Shown piece after piece: positions 12,337 to 22,601 of a stretch of DNA of 64,000 bases. The stretch lies in the NCBI GenBank assembly GCA_964023205.1, contig OZ026842.1:37897501-37961500 (forward strand), written 5' to 3'. The notes under the pieces are model-generated. The model did no database searches. It saw nothing but the letters and a program-made list of their open reading frames with translations, and was not told where the DNA came from. Both the position numbers and the translations under genes were made by a program. The DNA comes from Lutraria lutraria. Its lineage: Eukaryota > Mollusca > Bivalvia > Venerida > Mactridae. Each line of letters starts with the position of its first letter. The first letter of the stretch is position 1.

Positions 12337-12495
12337 CAGTTCTAAGCTTTGTATTAATAGGAAAACTGGGCATTCCTGTAGTATTTTGCCTGTGAGTTTT
12401 TTTGTAGGCAACAATACTCTATTCACCATTCCACAGTCAACATTTTCACACTGAACATACAGAAATCCACCAAGTCCTTGATCACGTTGTAACAG
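12337..12495 (-). pseudogene. Isolated Mutator-like transposase exon
   Basis: On the minus strand a TAACCTAG acceptor and a textbook GAACTG|GTAAGTAA donor enclose exactly 53 codons without a stop. The peptide includes GLGGFLYVQCENVDCG and then VNRV. The order 'GLG-hydrophobic-C-x(n)-C-G' resembles the N-terminal zinc-binding part of animal Mutator-like transposase domain proteins, as I remember them. No neighbouring exon of that family was found, so this is probably a fragment. An exon of the surrounding host gene is the alternative. Confidence 0.35.
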
Positions 12496-13479
12496 CTAGG
12501 TTAGTGGGATGGGACCAAGATGACAATATACACACACTTTCAGCTGATCTAAGAGAACACCTACAAGTAGTTCAATAATCCTTCAACCAATTCTCCACTA
12601 ATCAGTTTTCATAAGCTTGCTGCCAACATTTTTTTTCAATATGTAATGTAATAACACCGCACTCAGAGTTTACACAATCATCCCCCTCATACATTAAACC
12701 TACACAATAATTGTTATCAATTTCATAGTCAGTAATGGTTGTTTTCTTCGTAAATGTTCTTTGTCATATCTACCACAGAAATATTTTATTTTGTTTTCTG
12801 AGATCCGGGCATTTCAACAGAAATCCCCACAAAAAGTTACTTTTTTAAGAATTTACGATGGTTGACAAATTCAGATTTGGTTGTTTGCGACTTCACAAGT
12901 AATTATGATGTTAGTTGATATTAGCCGATACGCATTATGGGTATAGAGCCTTAAATAGATAATGTTTGTTACAAAAATCAGCTTTTCACAGAATGGACAT
13001 ATCATATTCAATCAGCTAGGAAGAAGCTAGTGTCTTGTTGTATGTCATTAAAAAGATTTAAATAGTCCCCGATTTATACATCACTGTCTGCATGTATTTG
13101 GCAATACACAACACCTGGCTCTGTAACACTCATACTGAAATCATATAAGCTGAAAATGCAATTCATTAAAGTAACAGATCAGCCCCCAAACAATGTCACC
13201 AAACATTATCTAAGTATGAACAAGTGAAGTGTAGAGGTACAATTATACTGACTGGATTCAAACCTCTCTAACGTAACAACCTCTCAACAACAACAGCATT
13301 ATTATGTTTGCTACTCCCAAAGGGTGTTGCTTTGGAGAGGTTGCACTGCACATCTAATTCATTAAGCTGTGTGTATTAAAATGATACTTAATTACATGTT
13401 TGAACGATCAGAGATGCACTGATCATCTCTGCACTGACTAAGATTTTAAAATAACTATACAGTTCCCATGTTTCTTTCA
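12496..13479. other. Non-coding, probable intron
   Basis: No gene seen. It includes the GAGGTTGCACTGCA repeat piece at about 13262-13355. Confidence 0.4.
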
Positions 13480-13640
13480 TTTCTTAAATTATGTGCAAAA
13501 TATGCATCAATAATGCAAGGTCTCACAAGATCCTGCAGGCAGAATATAACCTGGATTCTGACTGAAACTAACCAATCATGCAGCCTCCAGGAATTTTAGG
13601 CCATACCTGCTGGCCTTATACAGACAAATCAATGGGAACC
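13480..13640. repeat. Interspersed repeat, CpG-decayed copy
   Basis: About 150 bp is homologous to 41945-42110. Shared blocks are GCATCAATAA, GCAAGGTCTC, ATTTTAGGCC, GTACCTG-like and GGGAACCAG. Where the 42-kb copy has CpG, this copy mostly has TG or CA, for example TCTCACAAGA here against TCTCGCGAGA there. Confidence 0.7.
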
Positions 13641-13643
13641 AGA

Positions 13644-13716
13644 CTAATTGTGACCACTCTTTGATGAAAGCTGGACTCTCTTGGCAATGTCTGACAAGGT
13701 CTCTGCATTACCATTC
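13644..13716 (-). CDS. Candidate host-gene exon C
   Basis: A minus-strand TATCATTTAG acceptor opens a frame NGNAETLSDIAKRVQLSS that runs to a TAG at 13644-13646. Exon B leaves two bases and this exon starts with one, so B-C splices in phase (an AGG codon). I could not place the donor with confidence; a GT within the last codons is possible. The peptide is unidentified. Confidence 0.35.
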
Positions 13717-14879
13717 CTAAATGATACAACAAAATATAGAATAATTCAAAGAACAAACCAAACACTGAATGTTAACAGTCTTAACTGGAAAAGAACTCAT
13801 AATAACCTTATTGCAAAGTATATTATCTACAAATTAAATCTATGTTGAACAAATTTGTGTATATCTTTACTTACATTAGATTTTATCATTATCATAAGTG
13901 TACTTTTTACATATTAAAATTGTATAAAGTAGTTGTTAGAAGTGGTACCTCCATTTTGCTTTCCACAATCCTATAAGTGCCAATCTAGGGAGAACTTTGT
14001 GTGACCAGCAATCATCAAGATAGTAACTAATCTTCTGGTGCATACCTACACGTATATGTTGTAAAGTTGGATTTTTACAACAGTCTATTACATAATTAAC
14101 CTATGTAGTACAATAGTATTACATAATAAGTATTTTTGACACTTTTAGATATTGATTTCATTTCCTTATTTTGATTTGATACTTGTACTTTAAGATCATG
14201 TACTTGTATTTGTTCACTTAAAGAGTAATTAAAAATTTGGTTGATCTTAAGATTTATTTAGTATTTGTATTTTATTTTCCCTTTTTGTATTCAAAAAGGG
14301 TGGTGTCATCCTGACGAGTCAATTATTTTGACAGTTTTTATCAGTTATTATTTCACTGCTTCCAAGCAAACTATTATCGAACGTATTATAGCATAGTACA
14401 GTAGTACATTTTTACTAGTCCGCAACAATGGTGTCAGAAGTGGGATCGTGTATTTAATCTCGATAACTTCACATCACCATTTTTCATAGTTTGTACGCAG
14501 GTACAAGCGCCCATTTTTAAATCCCGCATCATACGTAATGTACACTTAGTACAGAAATTGCTCATGAATTACATTTTAAGTTAATTAAGATAAAGAACAA
14601 CTTAGAAATGTTTATTAAGCACAATCATCTTGATCATGTTTTCCATTAATTATGTTCTCTGAATTTATATAATATGGTAATTTATTTTTAATAATTAAGA
14701 AAATTTCTGATTTTCAAGTACCGGTACAAATAAAGTTAAAGAAACAAAATCTCAGCTTAAATTGAATAAAATTATACATGCTGTTTGTTTTAACAGTTGA
14801 TAGAAATTATGTAGATAATCAACTATTATTAACATTTGTGACATACATATTTTTTTTACAAATTATTCAAACCCAAAAT
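13717..14879. other. Non-coding, probable intron
   Basis: Nothing recognisable on either strand. Confidence 0.4.
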
Positions 14880-14885
14880 AATCCT

Positions 14886-16330
14886 CCGCAGTTTTTTTTC
14901 ATTTTAGCTGCCACAGCGGTAAAAACTAAACACTGTTGACTTCTCTCCAAGTCAATATACAGTTCTTCAGGTAATGGTGAAGATAGCTAATTACTCCATT
15001 AGCCCTTTTACCAGGTGAACATCCTTCGTCTGTCAGGTAAAATACATGTTTACTTGAAAAAAAAAACAAGCTTACAGTCAGTATTGCATGCGATACAAGT
15101 ACCCGGCCATTACATATCATTGGAATGTTAGCTGATGTTTATACAGCACCATCCGTCAAAATTTTTTAATGATGATAATATTTGACCTATTGACCCCAAA
15201 TGTAATTCTAAGTTATCCCCTGAGCTATCCATACACCAACTTTCATTGAAATTCATCACCCCTAACTGAAGTTATCATATGGAAACCAAATTTCTATTTT
15301 TAGTAACAGTGACCTAGATATTTGACTTATTGACCCCAAATGCATTTCTACTCTAGGTTATCCCCTAAGCTATCCATATACCAACTTTCATTGAAATCTG
15401 TCATCCCTAACTGAAGTTATCATCCAAAAACCAAATTTCTATTTTTATGTTTTCAAGGGTTCCTTTACATTTCAGATAGATAATTGAAATATTTTAGTGA
15501 GTTATGACCTAAACATTTAGTAGTCAAATACCTAAATTTTTCCCGCAGGAGGCTGCATGCCTTGATCATGTGATCATTGTCCGCCATCGTTTGCAAAAAC
15601 AAAGAAGCACCTTTATATTATTTTTTCAATAAATTATTGTATTTGTGATGTTTTATTGTGGCAGTTGTACCCCACATGTATGGATATAGTAATATTTTGT
15701 TTACTATATTATATTGATCTCGTCATTTATATTAAATAACATGTACACATACACCGTTGTTTGTTGTGTCTATCCAAACATATGAACCAGAGACATGATG
15801 CTTTTGAATATGATGGTTGGTGGAAACTGTGTACATTAAGTTTTATGTACATTACCCGGTAATTTGGCTGCTGGTGAAGTACAGTTTATTTACAGTTCTC
15901 TTATATAACACTCTCTCTCTCTGAAATCTGGCAATATTCACGTGTTTCTCATAAGCCTTAAGCAATGTTCCATTCTCCTCCTCATTCATGAAACCATCTT
16001 TTAGAAATCTTGACACTATATTACTGAAACCTGATACACAGGTCAGTACCTGCTTTGCTTAGAACAATATATGGACATAGATCTAACCAAACACATGCAG
16101 ATATTTTTAGACCAGTTTTTGATGCCACAACCTTATAAACTTGATGAATTTTTTCCTGACTTTTATCAGATGGAGGAAGCAAAGCCTTCGAATCTCTAAA
16201 ACTAGGCATAATGGCCAGATAAAGATAAAACATTGTCTCGAGCATATTCAGCTAAGAATAGCATGATCATTTGCCATTCAGAAAATGATAGACTTTTACG
16301 TGGCATCCTCTTACAATTTCCTTAAACCCA
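14886..16330 (-). pseudogene. Decayed transposase-like gene of a repeat-borne invertebrate family
   Basis: On the minus strand, from right to left, the following appear. SFSEWQMIMLFLAEYAR is followed by a segment at 16021-16245 containing SKALLPPSDKSQ, LCPYIVLSKAGTDLC and IRFQ. Next is a glutamate-rich piece with LLKAYEKHVNIARFQRER (about 15915-16008). After an intron comes YLTDEGCSPGKRANGVISYL then HHYLKN (14926-15120), ending in a ruined C-G-x-Q-N-K-N box. I recognise this order (LLP-S..., PHIVV-KP-TDLC, 'YLIDE...GKGAN..IS..HH', 'ADNC-GQNKN') from high-copy proteins of molluscs and cnidarians that behave like transposase genes, but I cannot give the family a name with certainty. Stops and frameshifts make it non-functional. 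It sits in the same orientation as the host gene, inside an intron. Confidence 0.6.
15175..15455. repeat. Bivalve-type repeat, second locus
   Basis: Two-plus monomers carrying TTGACCTATTGACCCCAAAT, ACCAACTTTCATTGAAAT and CCTAACTGAAGTTATCAT. It is the same family as 1-268, here without the GACGGAC tail. It lies in what was an intron of the decayed minus-strand gene. Confidence 0.8.
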
Positions 16331-16439
16331 ATTTCATCTATTGAATTACAAAAAGACTGTAATTTATCTTTGTGAATGGCATGCAGAAATCAGAAAGTCT
16401 TTTGGAATACCCTATCACCTTTAAAGAAATAAACTGAGT

Positions 16440-17003
16440 TGGATCCCACATTCTTCTGGAGTGTGCTTAGAGGATGAGGTACTGCCATCAGACTGGCGAT
16501 GGCTGTAAAGCTCTGCCTTAATAATTATATCTAGCTCTTTGCTACTCAGTTCTAAATAATACCACCTGATTAAAACAGCATCATCAAAGTTAATGAAGTT
16601 TCTACATGGTTGAGAATAAGTTTTATTATACAGTCACACACTTCCTCCTTGTACTGTGTCTTCATTTATTTCATTTAGCAAAACATCATCACTACCATTG
16701 TCAATTACATCAATAACATCATTTACACTCTCATCAAAATCATCATCATTAAGAAATTCACTGTCTGACTCAGCTACCAAACTTTCCCATTCATCATTAA
16801 AGTTCATTGACAAACTCAGGTTCTAAAATGAAGTCATCATCCTGGTTTTGAGGCACAGTGCTAGCCAGGGAATCCGGATTCTGTTGAGACATATCTTGGA
16901 GTAGGTCTAGTACATTCATAAATAACAAACACATTTTGCACACAGTCAGTGTCTTCCTACATATTTTGAACTTTCCACAATGAAACTGGTATCTGCAAAC
17001 CAT
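16440..17003 (-). pseudogene. Possible N-terminal part of the same decayed gene (acidic region)
   Basis: Minus-strand frames at about 16630-17003 read an acidic low-complexity segment (ESLVAESDSEFLNDDDFDE, followed by more D/E). A piece at about 16480-16600 reads VLIRWYYLELSSKELDII. Acidic N-terminal tracts are common upstream of transposase-like domains, and orientation and spacing fit the relic at 14886-16330. The link is an inference because the frames are interrupted. Confidence 0.3.
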
Positions 17004-17564
17004 TGATTGCTACACGACCTTTGATAAAATGTACTTTCAGGTTACAACATGTACTAATTATTATCATCAAATTCATGCTAAAGAAAGAATACATGTAACA
17101 AACAACTACTTATCTTGAAATATCATATCCTAAACTGCTTGCAAACACTTAAATTTTAAACAGATACGGCTTTGTTGAACATTATTAGAATAAACTTCCA
17201 TTGTACGGCTAACAGAAATGAAGCCATTTACACATGACTAATTTTGCAAAGGGGAGTAGTTCATTAAAGTTGGTAAAGAATAGGCTATAATCTGTAAGTT
17301 TACATTTAAACCTGTTGCTGTCAGATGTTATTGTATGTAGTTTTGAGTGAAACTGTCACAATTTTTTAGAGAAATTACCTGCTGAAATCAGCCGTGACTT
17401 GAACGTTTGTGCAATATCCACGTAATTTAAAAATGTGATTATGACATTACATCATTTACCTCAATAGACCAGATTTTCGCAGTCCACTTCACATATCATA
17501 TAACATCCTTTCAACTTGTAAGCACTCTATGTTGTAAATGTATTCGTAAAACCCGTCACAGTAC
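17004..17564. other. Non-coding, probable intron
   Basis: No feature seen. Confidence 0.35.
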
Positions 17565-17610
17565 CTCGGCACGTTTGGTATGGCCAATACTTCACCAGTT
17601 GTAGCATTGT
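17565..17610 (-). CDS. Candidate host-gene micro-exon B
   Basis: A 46-nt minus-strand exon lies between TATTATAG and CCGAG|GTACTG, reading NATTGEVLAIPNVP. It takes one base from the previous exon and gives two to exon C. The B-C junction is in phase. The A-B junction is not, so one more small exon may lie in 17611-18344. Confidence 0.35.
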
Positions 17611-18344
17611 CTATAATATAAAGTGTAAAACAACTAGTAACTTTCTATGACTAAATATATTTATGGGAGATAGGTCCACAACAAATTAAAATCAACTTTT
17701 ACAGAAGAAAATATCTACAATATAATAACCATGTTGCATGTTGATCGTTTCTATTATACATGTAGTTAAAATAGTGCAACTTGTTCGTAACGTTATATGA
17801 TACAATTTGGTTCAAAGAAAGGAGGCAAAATTAGTCAACAATTCTAGCAGAACTATTAGAAATTTACATGTTTCAAAAGAATATATTTTTATCTATACTG
17901 TAAACTAACATAACTCAAAAGGAATCAGATAAAATGGTTGAAAAATAGACAATTCTTGTTCAGAATGGAATGCCTAATTTTGGCAAACTGAAATCAGTCA
18001 GTAAGTAAAATCATTGATTTCATATTCCAAATGAAGCAAACTGATACAAGATGTATACAAATGAGTAAATGTCTGTTAGTTATAGAAATAATATGTTTTG
18101 AACTGTTTATTATTCTATTTTTCATAAGTTGGACACATACAGAGTGCAAGTTAACAAATATACAAAATGTTTGAGCACTACTTAGGTTCTAGAAACTCTG
18201 CTGTATCAGTTCATCTACATGCATAAGTTGATGTAAAATTTTGAACACACAAGGGAGATAATTTCATGTTCATTCATTCTATGAGATTAGCCTCCCTTCT
18301 AACATACAGGTAGTAAATTGGATCTATAAAAATTGTAAAGTTAC
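17611..18344. other. Non-coding, probable intron
   Basis: AT-rich with no supportable feature. A missing micro-exon is possible because the A-B phases disagree. Confidence 0.3.
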
Positions 18345-18426
18345 CACTTTGAATTTCATTGAGGATATTCCAGCCTCTGGGATAGCAATTTTAGGCCAAC
18401 TTGTTGTTATAGTTGATGGTGGACAC
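18345..18426 (-). CDS. Candidate host-gene exon A
   Basis: A minus-strand ATGTTTCAG acceptor and an AAAGTG|GTAACTT donor enclose 82 nt. Only one frame is open, reading CPPSTITT, then SWPKIAIPEAGISSMKF. Its first base completes the TGG codon begun by the two bases that exon 1 leaves, so the exon 1-A junction is in phase. Proline- and serine-rich beta-like sequence. The family is not recognised. Confidence 0.5.
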
Positions 18427-18796
18427 CTGAAACATAATTTTAACAGGGTTATAGTTATCATGTCATAATACTAGTACCTAAGTATAATTATTGAATGCAT
18501 GTTTTTTGAAGTTTGAAAACTTTCATGGAAGAGAACTGTACTTGCATAAAATTAATGACAATTTCAGCTAAACTGCAATAATAAGCATGGTAATGATACA
18601 GAACTGTGCTTCATAAAAATGCACCAAACTGTTTAAAACTTTCAAGAGTCTTTCTATTCTTACATATTCATGTAATAATTATAAAATACTGTTCACATGG
18701 AGACTTTTCTAACGCAACACCTCTTCAAATCGATATAGCTCCATTATTGGTGAAGGGATTTTGTTGAAATTTGGACTAAGAATAATTCAACACATA

Positions 18797-19968
18797 CGAG
18801 GGGCTATCCAAAAGTTCGTGGACATCCTCAATAATTTCTAAATTTGACGTTTAAATAGTCCAATACTTGCAACAGATAAACTATATTTCAATGTTTGCAA
18901 GTTGCATATTTCTTTTTGCAATCAAAATAAAATTGTGCGTATTGTAGTAACTATGGCAACACTGGTGTCCGTTTAGTGCGGCAGCTCAAAATTCTTCACT
19001 ATTTTCTGTTGTTAATACCTAATAACAAACATTTGCAATATCAAGAACGCGCTAAAATGTTTGGGTGTGTCAGCAGTGAATAACATGCCTTAATCCTAGC
19101 GTCATACTATGCCAAAATGACGTCTGAAGACAAGATGAAACAGCAAGCACTCATACAACTCTGTTTCAATTTCGGTAAAACACCAACACAGGATATGGAA
19201 TTGATGTCAGAAGCTTCCGGAAAGCCTAAGGTGGCTTGCTCATTCGTGCACTAGTGGCATAAAAGGTTTAGCGAAGGACGTGAGACGGTTAGGGATGACA
19301 CAACCACTGGATGACCCATCACCAAAAGCCGGAAAACTAACGTTGAACTCGTTCACGCCGTTGTGAACAGAGACCGCCGCATAACATTACATATGAAATA
19401 GTGATCGGATGGTTACCGTGGAAAGATAATATTTCACCATGATAGTGCACCAGCCTATGTGTCCAGTGAGTTACAGACAACAATGGAGATTCAGATGGAA
19501 GCTAAGATTTTTCAATATTCCCATATCATCGCCTGATCTTATCCGTATGATTTCGCCTTATTTCCAAAGTTGAAATATGAGCTCAAAGGGATGGCGTTTC
19601 AACAGTTTTGATGAGATACGTAAAACATCTCAGACATATTTGTACACCATTGAGAAAGATAACTTTGATGGAGTTTTCTCTCATGGAGTAAAGCGCCACC
19701 ATTAATGCGTCGCTGTAGGTGGTCAGGACTTTGAAAAAGTGTGACACATTTTAACGTTTATGACGTAACGTTATTGACAATGGCCGCAGATCTGCAGACA
19801 TGGTGTTCTTTGTTTGTTTATAGCATAGTAACTTTTCATTTTTTCTGTATGAAATTTTGTATTCCAGCTCATATTGAACTAAAATTTGTATGTAATAAAT
19901 ATCAGAAAGATCTGTTGTGAAATATTCATTTTATAAACATTGTCCACAAACTTTTGGATAGCCCCTCG
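18797..19968 (+). mobile_element. Mariner-like element nested in the Tc1-like element
   Basis: Inverted ends CGAGGGGCTATCCAAAAGTT are followed by C or T and then GTGGACA, a near-perfect 28-bp TIR. TA dinucleotides flank both sides (18795-18796 and 19969-19970), as expected for mariner. Length is 1172 bp, slightly short of the usual 1.3 kb, consistent with the internal deletion in its transposase. Confidence 0.9.
19117..19735 (+). pseudogene. Broken mariner transposase
   Basis: From ATG at 19117 the frame reads an N-terminal helix-turn-helix region. It contains QALIQLCFNFGKTPTQ, a TAG where WHKRFSEGRETVRDD begins, and a TGA in place of the expected R of 'GRP'. The N-terminal part stops near 19399. 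Downstream, in other frames, come FHHDSAPAY (second catalytic Asp region) and, after a break, PYDFALFPKLKYELKG (third Asp region of the mariner DD34D type). The segment with the first Asp seems deleted. Non-functional. Confidence 0.8.
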
Positions 19969-20134
19969 TATCTAATACTTTCTGTAAATTTAATAGAAAT
20001 TGATCAACAAAAAAATATAAAACGTAACAAATTAAAAACATCACTGCAAAAGTCAAATTCGCAAAATCGTACAACGTAAAATATTAACAATGTGAAAAGT
20101 CACTGAGTATCACAAATTCGAGTGGCTAATACTA

Positions 20135-20515
20135 GTACCTTGCGTGTCCTCCCATGGCTCTAACAACGTGTACACATCTCTGCCTCATTGAAACCACATA
20201 GTTTAGAATGAAATGTTGAGGGATGTTTCGCTACTCTTGCACAAGGGCCTGTTCCAATTCACACAGCATAAGGGGGGCTACTGGTCTTCTCCGTACCTGC
20301 CTGTCCAGTTTGTCCCACAGGTGTTCAATAACATTAAGATCAGGTGACTTTGGAGGGAAAGGAAGCTGACGTATGTTCTGTTGTTGTAGTAATGTCTGTG
20401 TCGGGCATGCTGTATGAACAGGTGCTCCATCCTGCAACAAAACCATGTCGCGTGACTGACCGGCCTGCAACATGCCCATTGCGCGGTTGCACTTGTGAAT
20501 ATTCATATGAGCCAT
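20135..20515 (-). pseudogene. Tc1-like transposase C-terminal relic
   Basis: The minus strand reads MVLLQDGAPVHTA (second catalytic Asp), then KSPDLNVIEHLWDKLDRQVR (the 'SPDLNPIEHLWD' block with the catalytic Glu), ALVQE, a TAG where W is expected, and then RNIPQHF and VRAMGGHARY. This is the end of a Tc1-family DDE transposase. The N-terminal DNA-binding domain and first Asp are absent. It lies within the TIR pair 18694/20803, with the mariner inserted just downstream of its end. Confidence 0.85.
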
Positions 20516-20851
20516 ATTGTTTTTTTAATTAAACTTATGATTTCCTGGTGTAAGATCCCATCTAGGATGATGAAATAGAAATAAAATTTGAAGTATATCG
20601 CGTTTCTCGATTTCCTCGTGCAAAAAGTAAAACCGTACCTACCCCACGTGCTAAAGCGTCCGATTGTCACGGATGATTGATTTCATCTTTAGTTTGCACA
20701 GAATGTAGTCAAATGACCACATGTGCAATTTCAAATCAATATCTTTACTCATAACTGAGATATTCGAGTTGTTAAAGTGTTGCGTTAGAAAAGTCTCCAA
20801 GTGTGGCTGTGTGGTATATTGTATTTATAAATTATCTGGGGTATTCACCAG

Positions 20852-20922
20852 TCCTATTAGCTCAGTAGGTAGAGAATCTGACTTGCAAGCAGGAGGTCAT
20901 AGGTTCAAGCCCACATTGGGTA
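20852..20922 (+). repeat. tRNA-like sequence (tRNA pseudogene or SINE head)
   Basis: An A box, TAGCTCAGTAGGT, and a B box, AGGTTCAAGCC, stand at tRNA spacing, with a recognisable D-arm and an anticodon-loop candidate CTTGCAA (TGC, Ala-like). The acceptor strands (TCCTATT and ATTGGGT) and the T-stem do not pair properly. It is therefore a degenerate tRNA or a tRNA-derived SINE rather than a working gene. Confidence 0.6.
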
Positions 20923-20965
20923 CATTACTTTACTACTCCAATACTATTATTTAGCTAATTATTAC

Positions 20966-21155
20966 CAAATAACATGTTCCTCTGCCTTCCTAATAACAAC
21001 TCTGATGAGTAGATGACTTCCTGGTTCAAATGTGGTCAATTTGTATACTTGGTACACCTGCATCCAGGCACTCCCTGATTCATCAACAATCAAACCTGGA
21101 AAGAATGATTTACAAGTCTGGTCTTCCTTTGTGTAAGTTTGAACCTTCATTCAGC
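20966..21155 (-). CDS. Candidate first coding exon of the minus-strand host gene
   Basis: An acceptor-like TTAGCTGTCAG lies just before GCTGAATG on the minus strand. From the ATG at 21150 a frame of 61 codons plus two bases runs to a TTATTTG|GTAATAA donor. It reads MKVQTYTKEDQTCKSFFPGL, then VDESGSAWMQVYQVYKLTTF, then a hydrophobic, basic strand-like stretch. The remaining TG plus the first base of exon A (18426) makes TGG, an in-phase junction over a 2.5-kb intron that holds the Tc1/mariner nest. I do not recognise the protein. The upstream in-frame TGA supports the ATG as the start. Confidence 0.45.
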
Positions 21156-21599
21156 CTGACAGCTAAGCGTCTGTAATTGAGGAAATATGGAATTAAGTCC
21201 TCATTGTATGAAACAATATCAAAACAACTTAGCATTTTTTGGAAAATTTGTGAAAAATATAAAATGCAATATTTTAATATCTTAGTATTGATTAGTCATA
21301 CTGTTTTTATACATTGCATGATTATGATTTTAGCAGAAATTGTTTAATAATAAAAGATTCTTTGGCAATTGTTCAATTTGCTACATTAATTGCCCATGCA
21401 ATGCAAATTTTGAAAATAAGAATACAGACAACAAGAGGACAGACACAATGTGGCCTTTACTGTAAGGTGCCCTTTATTCAGAGGTCATTTTATTATAAAT
21501 GGTCAGTGATGGTTTTCAAATGAGTGGCCTTTATTCACAGGGTGACCTTTATTAGGAATAGGACACTAACACAGATTTGACTGTGGATTAATATTTCTT
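21156..21599. other. Non-coding spacer
   Basis: AT-rich with no convincing feature. It may include the promoter or 5' UTR of the minus-strand gene. Confidence 0.3.
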
Positions 21600-21780
21600 A
21601 AAACCTAAATTTGAATGACAGACTGATGAAGATCAGATGGGAAAATTGAGCCAAAAATGTGGTCCCTAGTGTGGTCACAACATAAAGTTTGACGATGCAC
21701 GACGCACACCGCCGGACGGAAAGTGATCCTAATAGCTCACTTTGTCACTTTGTGACATGTGAGCTAAAAATGATTATGAA
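21600..21780. repeat. Bivalve-type repeat with GTGAGCTAAAAA end
   Basis: The GACGATGCACGACGCACACC, CGGACGGAAAGTGATC and ATAGCTCACTTTGTCAC segments, followed by GTGACATGTGAGCTAAAAA, form a known style of mollusc repeat tail: a purine-rich GACG tract followed by a small AGCTCAC...GTGAGCT foldback. The 112-codon frame at 21689-22027 starts in this repeat and is probably fortuitous. Confidence 0.7.
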
Positions 21781-22157
21781 GAAATTAGAAGAAGTTATTA
21801 CGAAAAAAAAATACCGGTACTTAAAATATTTAATAAAAACAAATAAAAGGCTGTACAAATACCAACGCGCACGTTATAGGGTAATTTTTGAGCGGACATT
21901 CTTCTTTGACTTTTCGGTAATAATTGGTTTTACAACTGACAAACGCATTTTTGGTGTACAAAAAAAAGACACAGCAGTTCCTGGGCAAGCCCCTTTAAAT
22001 CCAAATATCATGAATTTGTATGTTTAGACATAAAGACGAAATTACGTGAGATTATCAAGCCACAAATAAGAGATTGAATTAGGAAGGTATAATGTTATTG
22101 AAAGAATTAACAGGAAATGTAAGTTATGTCTTTGAAATGTAATAGAATGTGAATACC
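21781..22157. other. Non-coding spacer
   Basis: Nothing supportable. The open frame that crosses it begins inside a repeat. Confidence 0.35.
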
Positions 22158-22601
22158 TAGGGCTGTGGATCATTGGGTAAGTGGCGATCCGATCCAAGCC
22201 ACGATTCAACAATCACGATCCACAAATCGAATCACGAATCTTTTGTTATCAATTATTCCATCTAAAACTTAAACAGCTAAATTATTGGTTTATTTTTTGG
22301 AATAATGAAGTAAATCAATATAAATTGTTCTAAGGCTTAGATTTATACATACCCCTCCCAACTAGTTGATTTACAAGCATCACTATTTAAAGAACCGACT
22401 GGACATCTTGGCAAACGAAGTAGTCCTTCATGAGACAATATTTATTCATAGAAAAGGGATTTTTAAAAACAAAGAATAAACTTTTAATTTGTTAAAAAAC
22501 TAGATCGCGAACCAAGAATCTTAGTAATGACGATTATTCATACTCGATCTTTTAATTTGATTCGTGAATATCCGAGTACTTGGATACTCGCCACAGCCCT
22601 A
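22158..22601. mobile_element. Second non-autonomous hAT-like element, 444 bp, 8-bp TSD
   Basis: The ends TAGGGCTGTGG and CCACAGCCCTA are perfectly inverted over 11 bp. Subterminal GATCC/CACGATCC-type and GATTCGTGAAT words follow. The flanks carry a perfect 8-bp direct repeat TGAATACC (22150-22157 and 22602-22609). It resembles the element at 9736-10197 only in the first TAGGGCTG bases, so it is a different family. No coding content. Confidence 0.85.

Larger units (their letters stand above)
18694..20803. mobile_element. Tc1-like element with 27-bp terminal inverted repeats
   Basis: The left end (18694-18720) and the right end (20777-20803) are inverted and match at 26 of 27 bases; they contain GGAGACTTTTCTAACGCAAC. 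Inside lies a minus-strand Tc1-like transposase tail (20135-20515). A complete-ended mariner (18797-19968) is inserted inside. Removing the mariner leaves only about 0.94 kb, so most of the transposase was lost, probably by internal deletion. The immediate TA target duplication is not clear. Confidence 0.75.

Noticed and set aside
20852..20922. Functional tRNA-Ala gene
   Set aside because: A and B boxes are present, but the acceptor and T stems do not pair, so only a tRNA-like repeat is claimed.
21689..22027. 112-codon open frame on the plus strand
   Set aside because: It starts inside the GACG-type bivalve repeat (21600-21780), continues into lysine/tyrosine-rich AT sequence and shows no family motif.
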